Notes: generated by a model not told the origin, from the sequence alone. 64,000 nt of DNA from Thiohalobacter sp. (GCA_026984515.1 JALSRZ010000006.1:33372-97371); one strand, 5' to 3'. Counted from the stretch's first letter, positions 1 to 10,370 are shown. Program-made: numbers and translations.

Positions 1-2
1 TC

Positions 3-488
3 GAACTGCGCCCGCTGCTGGGCCTGCGTTCACCGGTACACACCCTGGCCCGCAGCCTCAATCCCTTCCACGCCCCGTTTGTCATGCAGGGCATCTTCCA
101 CCCGGGCTACCGGCCGGTACACCAGGAAGCCGCCCAGTTGCTCAACGAATCCGATGTGGCGGTTATCAAGGGTGAAGGCGGCGAAATCGAGCGCGACCCG
201 GACAGCCCCTGCCTGGTACAGCGCGTGCACCGGGATGCGCTGGTCGAGGAAGAATGGCCGGCGCTGTTCCCGCGCCGACACATGAAGGAAGCCAGTCTCG
301 ATATCCAGCGCCTGGCCCAGGTGTGGCGCGGCGAGCGTGACGACGAGTACGGTGTGGCCGCGACCACCGGTACCGCCGCCATCGCACTGCAGCTGATGGG
401 CAAGGCCGATACGCCCGACCAGGCACTGGAACTGGCCCGCGCCATGTGGGAAAACCGCAAGCGGGACCGGGACCTGGCGGTTGCGTAA
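3..488 (+). CDS. ybiB: Glycosyl transferase family protein, anthranilate phosphoribosyltransferase-like (YbiB/TrpD2 type), 5'-truncated by window edge
   Basis: Open frame continues upstream of the ATG at 84 to the window edge (ELRPLLGLRSPVHTLARSLNPFHAPFVMQGIFHPGY); C-terminal residues resemble the TrpD2/YbiB family. Confidence 0.75.
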   Translation, partial: ELRPLLGLRSPVHTLARSLNPFHAPFVMQGIFHPGYRPVHQEAAQLLNESDVAVIKGEGGEIERDPDSPCLVQRVHRDALVEEEWPALFPRRHMKEASLDIQRLAQVWRGERDDEYGVAATTGTAAIALQLMGKADTPDQALELARAMWENRKRDRDLAVA

Positions 489-572
489 CGGATCACACCT
501 ACTCTATGATGCGCCGATCCAGGAGCCTGCCGGGTCGCTTGACTTCCCGCCAGACACCGCTAGACTGTAGTT

Positions 573-584
573 AGTTGATCAACT
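573..584. promoter_or_regulatory. Candidate TetR operator: perfect 12-bp palindrome AGTTGATCAACT upstream of the tetR-type gene
   Basis: Perfect dyad 16 nt upstream of the GTG start at 601. Confidence 0.4.
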
Positions 585-600
585 GAAACGGACGTGAGCT

Positions 601-1158
601 GTGCCCAGGACCAGTGACAAACGCGAACGCCTGCTGCGCTCTGCAGACCGCCTGATTCTCAGCAAGGGCTTCCGGCAGACGACCCTGGCCGATATCGCGG
701 AAGATTCCGAAGTGCCGCTGGGCAATGTCTATTACTATTTCAAGACCAAGGACGATATCTGCAAATCCATCATCGACATCCGCATCAACGCCATCCGGCA
801 ACTGCTGGATCAGTGTGCCGAAGCCGATGACCCGCAGGACCGTTTACAGTGCCTGCTCGATTACCCCCTGACCGTGCGCAGGGAACTGTCGGACAACGGC
901 TGCCCCCTCGGCACCCTGTCCTATGAACTGAGCCACTACGAAGGTGCGCTGAACACGTCTTCCACCGACCTCATCGCGGTGGTCCTGGACTGGGTACAGG
1001 AACAGTTCGAGGCCATGGGAAAACCCGGTGCCCGGGCACTGGCGCTGCAGCTGGTGTCGAACCTGCAGGGCATGAGCCTGATCGCCAATGCGCTCAGGGA
1101 CCCTGACGTGGTCAAGACCATGGTCAACCGTACCCGGGACTGGCTTGATACCCTGTAG
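601..1158 (+). CDS. TetR/AcrR family transcriptional regulator
   Basis: N-terminal HTH ADRLILSKGFRQTTLADIAEDSEVPLGNVYYYFKTKDDI typical of TetR; GTG start. Confidence 0.9.
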   Translation: MPRTSDKRERLLRSADRLILSKGFRQTTLADIAEDSEVPLGNVYYYFKTKDDICKSIIDIRINAIRQLLDQCAEADDPQDRLQCLLDYPLTVRRELSDNGCPLGTLSYELSHYEGALNTSSTDLIAVVLDWVQEQFEAMGKPGARALALQLVSNLQGMSLIANALRDPDVVKTMVNRTRDWLDTL

Positions 1159-1215
1159 GTGCCCGGTTTTTTTAAACTCGCTCAATCAAGTTTGTTTACT
1201 AACTTTGAGGTGCAT

Positions 1216-1872
1216 ATGGAACAGTCTACGCTCGCAGCACAGACCCAAAAGACCCTGCAGGATTTCGTTTCCGCCCTGCCGGAAGACCAGCAGGCCATCG
1301 TGGCAACTGCATTCCGGGAGTTACTGTCATCCAGTGTCGCGGCCGCTGCAAAAACCAGCGGCGATGCAGCGCCGGACTTCGTGCTCCCCAATGTACGCGG
1401 TGGGTCGCTGAGCCTTGGCGAAGCGCTGGCCGATGGCCCGGTGGTACTGAGTTTTTACCGCGGTTCCTGGTGCCCGTTCTGTAACCTGGAACTCAACGCC
1501 CTGCAGCAGCGCCTACCGGACATGCGCGCCTGCGACGCCCGGCTGATCGCCGTCTCCCCGGAAAAACCGGACGCTTCCCTGAGCCACGCTGAAAAACTGG
1601 ATCTCGAATTCGACGTGCTCAGCGACCCGGGCAATCGCGTCGCGAATGAATACGGCCTGGTCATGTCGGTACACGAATCGCTGCGGCCGCTGTATCTCGA
1701 ATGGGGCATCGACCTGCCGGCCGCCAACGGTGATGACCGACACGAATTGCCGGTGCCCGCCACCTACGTGATCGACCGCGACGGCCTCATCCGCGCCGCG
1801 CACGTGGACAAGGACTATACCAAACGCATGGAACCCGAAGACATCCTTGCCGCACTGCGAACACTGTCCTGA
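1216..1872 (+). CDS. Peroxiredoxin-like (AhpC/TSA family) protein
   Basis: SFYRGSWCPFCNLEL motif; thioredoxin-fold AhpC/TSA; internal ATG at 1216 preferred over the ORF start at 1159. Confidence 0.85.
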   Translation: MEQSTLAAQTQKTLQDFVSALPEDQQAIVATAFRELLSSSVAAAAKTSGDAAPDFVLPNVRGGSLSLGEALADGPVVLSFYRGSWCPFCNLELNALQQRLPDMRACDARLIAVSPEKPDASLSHAEKLDLEFDVLSDPGNRVANEYGLVMSVHESLRPLYLEWGIDLPAANGDDRHELPVPATYVIDRDGLIRAAHVDKDYTKRMEPEDILAALRTLS

Positions 1873-1988
1873 TATTTTGCTAGGCGCAGTGCCCGAGTCT
1901 GCCTACAATGCACTGGCTCGACCAGGGCCGGACCATCTTCCCCTGCAGGAGCGATCACTCACTTACATTTACCGTGGAACTGCACACT

Positions 1989-4655
1989 ATGGCGGACATT
2001 GCCAAGGACAACGCGGCTTCGACACCGCGCACCATCTACCTGAAAGACTACCGGCCACCGGCCTGCCTGGTGGAGGAAATTGCGCTGCGTTTTGAACTGG
2101 AGCCCGACACCACCCGGGTCAGCAGCCGCCTGGTGGTCCGGCACAACCCCGCTGCCGCCGACGACCCGCGCGTACTCCAGCTGCACGGCCAGGACCTGGA
2201 ACTGGTGTCGATCCGCCTGGACGGGGTACTGCTGGAGGATACGGCCTACCAGCTCGACGACGAACAACTGCTGCTGAACGATCCGCGTGACGGCGCCGTG
2301 CTGGAAATCGAAACCCGCATCCACCCGGACCGGAACACCGCGCTGGAAGGCCTGTACGTGTCCAGCGGCATGTTCTGCACCCAGTGTGAGGCCGAAGGTT
2401 TTCGCCGCATCACCTACTTCCCGGACCGGCCCGACGTGATGACGCGTTTCACCACCACGCTGGTCGCCGACCGGGCGCGTTACCCGGTGCTGCTATCCAA
2501 CGGCAACCCGGTCGAACAGGGGGGACTGGAGGACGGCCGCCACTGGGTTACCTGGCAGGACCCCTTCCCCAAGCCCAGTTACCTGTTTGCCCTGGTGGCC
2601 GGTGACCTGTACTGCCAGGAAGATCGCTTTCGCACCCGCTCCGGCCGGGAAGTTACCCTGAAGATTTTTGTCGAAGCGGAAAACAGCGCCAAGTGCGATC
2701 ACGCACTGGCGTCCCTCAAGCAGGCCATGCAGTGGGATGAAGAGACCTACGGCCGCGAATACGACCTCGACGTCTTCATGATCGTGGCGGTCAATGATTT
2801 CAACATGGGGGCCATGGAGAACAAGGGCCTGAACATTTTCAACGCCTCCTGCGTACTGGCCAGCCCGGAGACCGCCACCGACGCGGATTACTACAATATC
2901 CAGAGCATTATCGGTCACGAGTATTTTCACAACTGGTCGGGCAACCGCGTCACCTGCCGGGACTGGTTCCAGCTCAGCCTGAAGGAAGGCTTCACCGTGT
3001 TCCGGGACCAGGAGTTCAGCGCGGACCTCAACTCCCGCCCGGTCAAACGCATCGCCGACGTCAACGTGTTGCGCAGTTTCCAGTTCGCCCAGGATGCCAG
3101 CCCGATGGCACACCCCGTTCGCCCGGATGCCTACATCGAAATCAGCAATTTCTACACCGTCACCGTGTACAACAAGGGCGCCGAAGTGGTGCGTATGATC
3201 TGCACGCTGCTGGGCCGCGAGGGTTTTCGCAAGGGCTGTGATCTCTACTTTGAACGCCACGACGGGCAGGCGGTCACTACCGACGATTTCGTTGCCGCCA
3301 TGGAGGACGCCAACGGGGTGGACCTGGCGCAGTTCCGGCGCTGGTACAGCCAGGCGGGCACGCCGGTCATCCACGCCGAAGGCCACTACGACGCGCAGGC
3401 ACAGTGTTACCGCCTTACCCTGACCCAGCACTGCCCGCCAACCCCCGGACAGGAGCACAAGGAGCCGTTTCATATCCCGGTGGAACTGGCGCTGCTGGAC
3501 GCTTCCGGCCAGGCACTGCCACTGCAGCTCACCGGCGAGGCGCAGCCCGCCGGCCACCACCGCCTGCTGGAACTGAAGCAGACCACACAGGAATTTACCT
3601 TCAGCAATATCGGCGCAGCGCCCGTATTCTCCCTGCTGCGCGGGTTTTCAGCACCGGTGAAACTGGCAACAGAACGCTCTGACGCGGAGCTGGCTTTCCT
3701 GTTTGCCCACGACCCGGACCCGTTCAACCGCTGGGATGCCGGTCAGACGCTGGCCAGCAAAACACTGCTGCAGCTGGTGGATCAGGTGCAGCAAAACGCC
3801 ATGTTGTCCCTGCCGGACGACTTTGTCGAGGCCTTCCGGAAAACCCTGCAGCACCCCGAACTCGACCCCGCGCTGGTCACCCAGGCATTGACCCTGCCCT
3901 CCGAATCCTATCTCGCCGACCAGTGCGACCGCGTCGATGTGGACGCCATTCACCGCGCGAGTGATTACCTGCGCAGGCAGCTGGCGGAACAGCTGTACAA
4001 CCATTTCCTGGACATCTATCACCGCCAGAACTCGGACCAGCCCTATCGTTTCGACGCCGCCAGCATGGGTCGGCGTTCACTGCGCAACCTGTGCCTGTCC
4101 TGTCTGCTGGATAGCGGCACGGATGAAGCCCGCCAGCTGTGCCTTGCGCAACTGCAACAGGCCCACAACATGACCGACACGCTGGCGGCGCTGTCCGCCC
4201 TGTCGCGCCATGACTGGCCGGAGCGCGCGGAGCAACTGCAACGTTTTTATGCACAATGGCAACATGATCCGCAGGTAGTCGACAAATGGTTTGCGATCCA
4301 GGCGGGTTCTCCCCTGCCGGATACCCTGCAACAGGTCGAAAAGCTGCTGACACACCCCGCCTTCCGCATCACCAACCCCAACAAGGTGCGCGCACTGATC
4401 GGTCGTTTCTGCATGGGCAACCAGCTACGCTTCCACGCAGCGGACGGCGCCGGTTACCGTTTTCTCGCTGACCGGGTGCTGGAACTCGACCGCATCAACC
4501 CGCAGATTGCCGCCCGCCTGGTGAGCGCCCTGAGTCGCTGGAAGCGCTTTGACGAGCAGCGCCAGGCGCGGATGCAGGAGGAACTGCAGCGCATCCTGGG
4601 CAGCAGCGGCCTGTCCCGGGATGTGTTCGAGATCGTATCGAAAAGCCTGGAGTGA
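1989..4655 (+). CDS. pepN: Aminopeptidase N (M1 family)
   Basis: GAMENKGLNIF and HEYFHNWSGNRVTCRDWFQLSLKEG zinc metallopeptidase motifs; MADIAKDN start chosen over the upstream ORF extension. Confidence 0.95.
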   Translation: MADIAKDNAASTPRTIYLKDYRPPACLVEEIALRFELEPDTTRVSSRLVVRHNPAAADDPRVLQLHGQDLELVSIRLDGVLLEDTAYQLDDEQLLLNDPRDGAVLEIETRIHPDRNTALEGLYVSSGMFCTQCEAEGFRRITYFPDRPDVMTRFTTTLVADRARYPVLLSNGNPVEQGGLEDGRHWVTWQDPFPKPSYLFALVAGDLYCQEDRFRTRSGREVTLKIFVEAENSAKCDHALASLKQAMQWDEETYGREYDLDVFMIVAVNDFNMGAMENKGLNIFNASCVLASPETATDADYYNIQSIIGHEYFHNWSGNRVTCRDWFQLSLKEGFTVFRDQEFSADLNSRPVKRIADVNVLRSFQFAQDASPMAHPVRPDAYIEISNFYTVTVYNKGAEVVRMICTLLGREGFRKGCDLYFERHDGQAVTTDDFVAAMEDANGVDLAQFRRWYSQAGTPVIHAEGHYDAQAQCYRLTLTQHCPPTPGQEHKEPFHIPVELALLDASGQALPLQLTGEAQPAGHHRLLELKQTTQEFTFSNIGAAPVFSLLRGFSAPVKLATERSDAELAFLFAHDPDPFNRWDAGQTLASKTLLQLVDQVQQNAMLSLPDDFVEAFRKTLQHPELDPALVTQALTLPSESYLADQCDRVDVDAIHRASDYLRRQLAEQLYNHFLDIYHRQNSDQPYRFDAASMGRRSLRNLCLSCLLDSGTDEARQLCLAQLQQAHNMTDTLAALSALSRHDWPERAEQLQRFYAQWQHDPQVVDKWFAIQAGSPLPDTLQQVEKLLTHPAFRITNPNKVRALIGRFCMGNQLRFHAADGAGYRFLADRVLELDRINPQIAARLVSALSRWKRFDEQRQARMQEELQRILGSSGLSRDVFEIVSKSLE

Positions 4656-4710
4656 AGATTACCGGGTGGTGCGATCAGGGATTCACTCCTGCAGGCTGAC
4701 TCGCACCCCC

Positions 4711-4737
4711 GCAGGAGCGCCGGCCTTCGGCGCGAAT
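4711..4737. repeat. REP-like element (GCAGGAGCGCCGGCCTTCGGCGCGAA)
   Basis: Core CCGGCCTTCGGCGCGAA recurs at 9238-9254; extragenic, dyad-containing, followed by an inverted partial copy (TTCGCGC..GCGGGGC). Confidence 0.6.
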
Positions 4738-4848
4738 TTTGGGGTGTACTTTCGCGCTAACGAGCCCGCCCCTGCGGGGCACCGGCCTTGAATTCCTGCG
4801 TGGTGACCCCATGTAAAACGGCAACCGATATTCAAACAGGCAGGAATC

Positions 4849-5283
4849 GTGTCCAGCTCAAAACACGTCGTTTGTCCACATTGCCAGACCGTCAACCGCA
4901 TTCCGGTGGAGCGCATGAACCAGCGCCCGAAGTGCGGCCGTTGCAAGGAGCCGCTGTTCACCGGACAGCCGGTGGAAGTGTCGGACGCGGAATTCGACAA
5001 GCACCTGCGTCGCGACGACATCCCGCTGGTGGTGGATTTCTGGGCGCCCTGGTGCGGTCCCTGTAAAATGATGGGGCCGCATTTCAAAACGGTGGCTGCG
5101 CAGATGGAGCCCGCGGCCCGCTTTGTCAAACTCAATACCGAACAGGCACAGCGCACGGCGGCACAGTACGGGATCCGCAGCATTCCCACGGTGGCCATTT
5201 TCAAAAACGGCCGCGAAGTCGCCCGCCAGGCCGGGGCAATGGACGCGCGCACACTCACCAGCTGGATACAGTCGCAGCTGTAA
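4849..5283 (+). CDS. trxC: Thioredoxin 2
   Basis: N-terminal zinc ribbon CPHCQTVNRIP..CGRCK plus WAPWCGPCK active site; GTG start. Confidence 0.93.
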   Translation: MSSSKHVVCPHCQTVNRIPVERMNQRPKCGRCKEPLFTGQPVEVSDAEFDKHLRRDDIPLVVDFWAPWCGPCKMMGPHFKTVAAQMEPAARFVKLNTEQAQRTAAQYGIRSIPTVAIFKNGREVARQAGAMDARTLTSWIQSQL

Positions 5284-5293
5284 GCGCACCGCT

Positions 5294-6283
5294 TCAGCTC
5301 ACGTAACGCAGCGCCTGTTCGATCACTTCCGTTCCGGCCGCAGGCCGGTGCGCCTGTTCACTGAGGTGGCGGCGCCAGGCGCGGGCACCGGGCTGCCCCT
5401 GGAACAGGCCGAGGATGTGACGCGTCATCTGCTGCAGCGGCGTCCCCGCCTGCAATTCGTGTTCGGCATACTCCATAAAGCGCAACGCGACCTGCTGCCG
5501 CTCGGGCGGTGCCTCCACGTCACCGGCAAAGCGGCGATCCACTTCCGCCAGCAGCCAGGGATTGTGGTAGGCCTCACGCCCGATCATCACCCCGTCGACC
5601 TGCCGCAGGTGCGCGGCTACCTCCTCCAGCGTTTTGATTCCGCCGTTGACGTGTACCGTCAGCGCCGGAAAATCCTTTTTGATACGGTAGACAAGCTCAT
5701 AACACAAGGGCGGAACCTCGCGGTTCTGTTTCGGACTCAGGCCCTGTAACCAGGCCTTGCGTGCGTGCACCACCAGGGTCTCCAGCCCCGCCCCGGCCAG
5801 CGTCGACACAAAGCGGGACAGGGCTTCGTAGCTGTCCTGTTCATCCACGCCGATGCGGGTCTTGACCGTTACCGGTATCGAGACCGCAGCGCGCATGGCC
5901 GATACACAGGCGGCTACGCGTTCCGGTTCCAGCATGAGGCAGGCCCCGAAACGCCCGGACTGCACGCGGTCACTGGGACAACCGACATTGAGATTGACTT
6001 CGGCAAAACCGGCCTGTTCCGCATAGCCAGCGCAACGCGCCAGTTGCGCGGGCTCGCTGCCGCCCAGCTGGATCGCCAGCGGCTGCTCGGCCGGGTGATA
6101 GCGCAACAGGCGTTCCCGGTCACCGTGCAGCAGCGCTGCGCTGGTGACCATTTCGGTATACAGCCGGACGTGCCGGGAAACCAGGCGCAGAAAATAGCGG
6201 CAGTGCCGGTCCGTCCAGGCCATCATCGGCGCCACGGACACCGGGCAATCGGCCACCTGTGTTCGCTTCATTGTAGACAACAC
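5294..6283 (-). CDS. dusA: tRNA-dihydrouridine(20/20a) synthase
   Basis: SVAPMMAWTDRHCRYFLR, NVGCPSDRVQSGRFGACLM, VHARKAWLQGLSPKQNREVPPL DusA signatures. Confidence 0.95.
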   Translation of the reverse strand: MLSTMKRTQVADCPVSVAPMMAWTDRHCRYFLRLVSRHVRLYTEMVTSAALLHGDRERLLRYHPAEQPLAIQLGGSEPAQLARCAGYAEQAGFAEVNLNVGCPSDRVQSGRFGACLMLEPERVAACVSAMRAAVSIPVTVKTRIGVDEQDSYEALSRFVSTLAGAGLETLVVHARKAWLQGLSPKQNREVPPLCYELVYRIKKDFPALTVHVNGGIKTLEEVAAHLRQVDGVMIGREAYHNPWLLAEVDRRFAGDVEAPPERQQVALRFMEYAEHELQAGTPLQQMTRHILGLFQGQPGARAWRRHLSEQAHRPAAGTEVIEQALRYVS

Positions 6284-6482
6284 ACCATACCGCCCCGTAC
6301 CCTGAACCCTGCCTTACCGCGGGCGTACACCCCCTCGCGGCGCACACCGATACAGCGGCGGACAGTGTACGGGATGGTGGCAACAAAATATCCTTTGCCG
6401 GGAAACATTTCCGCTACACTGGAAGTCCAACAGGCCGTTACCCTGCTCTGACATACCACTATACCTACCGGGAGATCAGGCT

Positions 6483-8042
6483 ATGCCCATACCGGATACC
6501 GGGTTTATGCTCCGTTCGCTGGAGTTTCTTGCCACCTTCTTCATCATCTTTGTCGGGCTGTGTTTCCTCACCATCGTGGTGATCTATATCCTCGATGTCA
6601 CCCAGACCAAACAGGCCATCCGGCGCAATTACCCGGTCATCGGTCACTTCCGCTACTTCTTCGAAGAAATGGGCAAGTTTTTCCGCCAGTATTTCTTTGC
6701 CATGGACCGCGAGGAAATGCCGTTCAACCGCGCCGAACGTTCCTGGGTCTACCGCGCCGCCAAAGACCTGGACAACACCACGGCCTTTGGCTCGACGCGC
6801 AACCTCTCGCCGCCCGGTACGATCCTGTTTGTAAACTGCCCTTTCCCGACGCTGGGCACCGACGCCGCCCCGACCGGTGAAGTCACCATCGGTCCCACGT
6901 GCGACCAGCCCTATGTCACCAGTTCGCTGTTCAACATTTCCGGTATGAGTTTCGGAGCCCTGTCACGACCGGCTGTGCTGGCCCTGTCAAAAGGCGCGGC
7001 GAAAGGCGGCTGCTGGATGAATACCGGGGAAGGTGGCCTGTCGTCCTACCACCTGGAAGGCGGTGCCGACCTGGTGTTCCAGATCGGCACCGCCAAGTAC
7101 GGCGTGCGCGATGCACTGGGCAAGCTCAGCGATGACAAACTGCGCGAAGTCGCCGCCCACGAACAGGTGCGGATGTTCGAACTCAAACTCAGCCAGGGCG
7201 CCAAACCCGGCAAGGGCGGTATACTGCCCGGCGGCAAGGTGACCGAAGAGATCGCACAGATTCGCGGCATCCCCGTCGGCGAGGACTCCATCAGCCCCAA
7301 CCGGCACCCGGACATCAACTCGATCGGTGACCTGCTGGATATGCTGGAGCGAATCCGCAGCGTGACCGGCAAGCCGGTGGGTTTCAAGGCCGTCATCGGT
7401 GCCTATGGCTGGCTGGACGAACTGTTCACAGAGATCAATGCGCGCGGTGCGCCATCGGCGCCCGACTTTATCACCGTCGACAGTGCCGATGGCGGCACCG
7501 GTGCAGCGCCGATGAGCCTGATGGACTACATGGGCCTGCCGATCCAGGAAAGCCTGCCGCTGGTGGTCGACAAACTCAATGCCCACGGCCTGAAAGAGCG
7601 CGTCAAGGTCATCGCCTCGGGCAAACTGATCACACCGGCGGAAGTCGCCTGGGCCCTGTGCGTGGGCGCGGACTTCATTACCTCCGCGCGGGGCTTCATG
7701 TTCTCCCTCGGCTGTATACAGGCCCTGAGCTGTAACAAGAACACCTGCCCCACCGGCATCACCACCCATAACCCACGGTTACAGAAAGGCCTGGTGCCGG
7801 AAGTCAAGGCCGAGCGCGTGGCCAACTACGTACGCAACATGGTGTACGAGGTCGGCGTAATCGCCCATTCCTGCGGTGTGCGCGAACCCAGGGAACTGCG
7901 CCGTTTCCACGCCCGCATCGTCACCGAAAACGGGCAGTCCGTATCCCTGGCCGACCTGTACGCCGCGCATGCTGCGCGTTCCAGGGAAAATCACAGGAAA
8001 CGCCAGACCCTGGCCACAAACCACCAGGGCAACCCTGGTTAA
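6483..8042 (+). CDS. FMN-binding glutamate synthase family protein with N-terminal TM segment
   Basis: GltB-like domain: NISGMSFGALSRPAV, NTGEGG, KPVGFKAVIG, DSADGGTGAAP, CNKNTCPTGITTH. Confidence 0.9.
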   Translation: MPIPDTGFMLRSLEFLATFFIIFVGLCFLTIVVIYILDVTQTKQAIRRNYPVIGHFRYFFEEMGKFFRQYFFAMDREEMPFNRAERSWVYRAAKDLDNTTAFGSTRNLSPPGTILFVNCPFPTLGTDAAPTGEVTIGPTCDQPYVTSSLFNISGMSFGALSRPAVLALSKGAAKGGCWMNTGEGGLSSYHLEGGADLVFQIGTAKYGVRDALGKLSDDKLREVAAHEQVRMFELKLSQGAKPGKGGILPGGKVTEEIAQIRGIPVGEDSISPNRHPDINSIGDLLDMLERIRSVTGKPVGFKAVIGAYGWLDELFTEINARGAPSAPDFITVDSADGGTGAAPMSLMDYMGLPIQESLPLVVDKLNAHGLKERVKVIASGKLITPAEVAWALCVGADFITSARGFMFSLGCIQALSCNKNTCPTGITTHNPRLQKGLVPEVKAERVANYVRNMVYEVGVIAHSCGVREPRELRRFHARIVTENGQSVSLADLYAAHAARSRENHRKRQTLATNHQGNPG

Positions 8043-8197
8043 TTCGTCCTGCAGACCTATGCCGGAACCAGGTTTATGGAACAGTGACGGGAAATGAATG
8101 AATCAGAGTTCCCCTGGCAGGCTGCAGCGATTAAGATACCCCTACCTGCGGAACTGAAAACAGCGGGATTTTCCAGCATCTTTCAAAGGATTCAAGT

Positions 8198-9193
8198 GTG
8201 AGTGACAACAAGATTCTCGTCACCGGGGGCGCCGGCTATATCGGCAGCCACGTGGTGCGTCTGCTGACCGCTGCCGGCAAGGCGGTAGTAGTCCTGGACA
8301 ACCTCTCGACCGGCTTTGCCGACGCCGTGCTGGGCGCCGAACTGGTGGTCGGAGACACCGGCGATACCCGGGTCGTCAGTGGCCTGCTCGATGCGCACAA
8401 GGTCGATACCGTGCTGCACTTTGCGGCCCACACCATCGTTCCGGAATCGGTATCGGACCCGCTGAAATATTATGGCAACAACACCTGTTGCACGCGCAAC
8501 CTGCTGGAATGCTGCTCGCAGGCCGGGGTGAAAAATTTTATCTTCTCCTCGACCGCAGCGGTGTACGGCATCCCCGACGACACGGTCTGCACGGAAGAAA
8601 GCCCGCTGGCGCCCATCAACCCTTACGGCACCTCCAAGCTGATGAGCGAAATGATGCTGCGCGACCTGGGCAAGGCGACCGACATGCGCCACGTCATACT
8701 GCGCTACTTCAACGTGGCCGGCTCCGACCCGGACGGCCGTATCGGCCAGTCCACCGCGAATGCCACCCTGCTGATCAAGGTCGCCGCCGAAGTCGCTACC
8801 GGGAAACGTGAACAGCTGTACGTATTCGGCACCGACTACCCGACCGAAGACGGCACCGGCGTACGCGATTACATCCACGTGGACGACCTCGCCGAAGCCC
8901 ACATCAAGGCCATCGATTACCTGCGCAAGGGCGGTGACCCGGTTACCCTGAATTGCGGTTATGGACACGGTTACAGTGTGCGTGAAGTGATCGACGCCGT
9001 GAACCGCGTCAGCGGGAGTCCCATCAAGGTCATCGAAGAACCACGGCGCGCCGGTGACCCCCCCGCCCTGATCGCCAGGGCCGACCGGGCCAGGCAGCTG
9101 CTGGGCTGGGAACCCCGCTACGACGACCTCGACTTCATTGTAAAAACCTCCCTGGACTGGGAACGCAAGCTGCAGGCGCAGGAAACCGCCTGA
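8198..9193 (+). CDS. galE: UDP-glucose 4-epimerase
   Basis: VTGGAGYIGSHVV, YGIPDDTVCTEESPLAPINPYGTSK, RYFNVAGSDPDGRIGQ. Confidence 0.95.
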   Translation: MSDNKILVTGGAGYIGSHVVRLLTAAGKAVVVLDNLSTGFADAVLGAELVVGDTGDTRVVSGLLDAHKVDTVLHFAAHTIVPESVSDPLKYYGNNTCCTRNLLECCSQAGVKNFIFSSTAAVYGIPDDTVCTEESPLAPINPYGTSKLMSEMMLRDLGKATDMRHVILRYFNVAGSDPDGRIGQSTANATLLIKVAAEVATGKREQLYVFGTDYPTEDGTGVRDYIHVDDLAEAHIKAIDYLRKGGDPVTLNCGYGHGYSVREVIDAVNRVSGSPIKVIEEPRRAGDPPALIARADRARQLLGWEPRYDDLDFIVKTSLDWERKLQAQETA

Positions 9194-9230
9194 CCCTGAA
9201 ACTGCCCCGATCTACGGCCTGCCCTGCTTT

Positions 9231-9254
9231 GCAGGAACCGGCCTTCGGCGCGAA
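9231..9254. repeat. REP-like element, second copy (GCAGGAACCGGCCTTCGGCGCGAA)
   Basis: Near-identical to the element at 4711-4737; intergenic between convergent galE and aroG. Confidence 0.6.
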
Positions 9255-9296
9255 GACCCGGGCAGGCTGTCGCAGTCAGGGGACCGGCAGGGAGCG

Positions 9297-10370
9297 CTAC
9301 GCAGAGGCCTGCATTTTCTGACTGCGGCGCTGGCGCACCGCGTCGGCAAGCTGCTCCAGCAGGGGCACTGTCGCTTCCCAGCTGATACAGGCATCGGTAA
9401 TGCTCTTGCCGTATTCCAGCCCGGTATCCCGCCGGTTGTCCTGCCTGCCTTCCTGCAGGTGACTTTCGATCATGGCACCGGCAATGCGCTCATCCCCGCC
9501 GGCAATCTGTGCCGCCACGTCGCTGCCCACCTCGATCTGCCGCAGGAACTGCTTGCTGCTGTTACCGTGACTGAAATCGATCATCAGGCGTGCCGGTAAA
9601 CCGGCCGCCTCCAGTTGCTGTGCGGCGGCGGCAACACTCCGGGCATCATAGTTGGGTTCCTTGCCACCGCGCAGGATGATATGACAGTCTTCATTACCCG
9701 CCGTCGAGAAAATCGCAGAATGCCCATCCTTGGTCAGCGCCATGAAATTATGCGGCTGTGAAGCGGAACGAATCGCATCGATGGCGATCTTCAGCGCGCC
9801 GTCGGTACCGTTCTTGAAACCAACCGCACAGGACAGGCCGGATGCCAGCTCGCGGTGCACCTGGCTTTCCGTGGTGCGCGCACCGATCGCACCCCAGCTG
9901 ATCAGGTCAGACACATACTGCGGTGACATCAGGTCCAGGTACTCGGTAGCCGCCGGCACACCGGAGTCGTTGATATCGAGCAGCAGTTTACGCGCCAGCC
10001 GCAGTCCCTTGTTGATATGGAAACTGCCGTCCAGGTCCGGGTCATTGATCAGGCCTTTCCAGCCAACGGTAGTACGCGGTTTTTCGAAGTAGACCCGCAT
10101 GACAATGAGCAGGTCATCGGACAGTCGCTGCCGGATCTCTTTCAGGCGCGCCGCATATTCCAGCGCGGCGTCGGGGTCATGAATCGAACAGGGCCCGACA
10201 ATCACCAGCAGCCGGTCATCCTCACCGTGCAGGACACGGTGAATCGCCTGCCGGGTCTCATGGGTGGTGCGTGCTGCATTGTCGGTAACCGGAAATTCCG
10301 CCTGCAGTTCCGCGTAGGGAACCACTTCGCGGATATCCACGATTCTCAGGTCATCGGTTTTATACGGCAT
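9297..10370 (-). CDS. aroG: 3-deoxy-7-phosphoheptulonate synthase, class I
   Basis: VIVGPCSIHDPDAALEYA, MRVYFEKPRTTVGWKGLINDP, GARTTESQVHRE, RLMIDFSHGNSSK. Confidence 0.95.
   Translation of the reverse strand: MPYKTDDLRIVDIREVVPYAELQAEFPVTDNAARTTHETRQAIHRVLHGEDDRLLVIVGPCSIHDPDAALEYAARLKEIRQRLSDDLLIVMRVYFEKPRTTVGWKGLINDPDLDGSFHINKGLRLARKLLLDINDSGVPAATEYLDLMSPQYVSDLISWGAIGARTTESQVHRELASGLSCAVGFKNGTDGALKIAIDAIRSASQPHNFMALTKDGHSAIFSTAGNEDCHIILRGGKEPNYDARSVAAAAQQLEAAGLPARLMIDFSHGNSSKQFLRQIEVGSDVAAQIAGGDERIAGAMIESHLQEGRQDNRRDTGLEYGKSITDACISWEATVPLLEQLADAVRQRRSQKMQASA

Noticed and set aside
2493-3560. 355-aa minus-strand ORF opposite pepN
   Set aside because: Shadow ORF; pepN motifs occupy the other strand.
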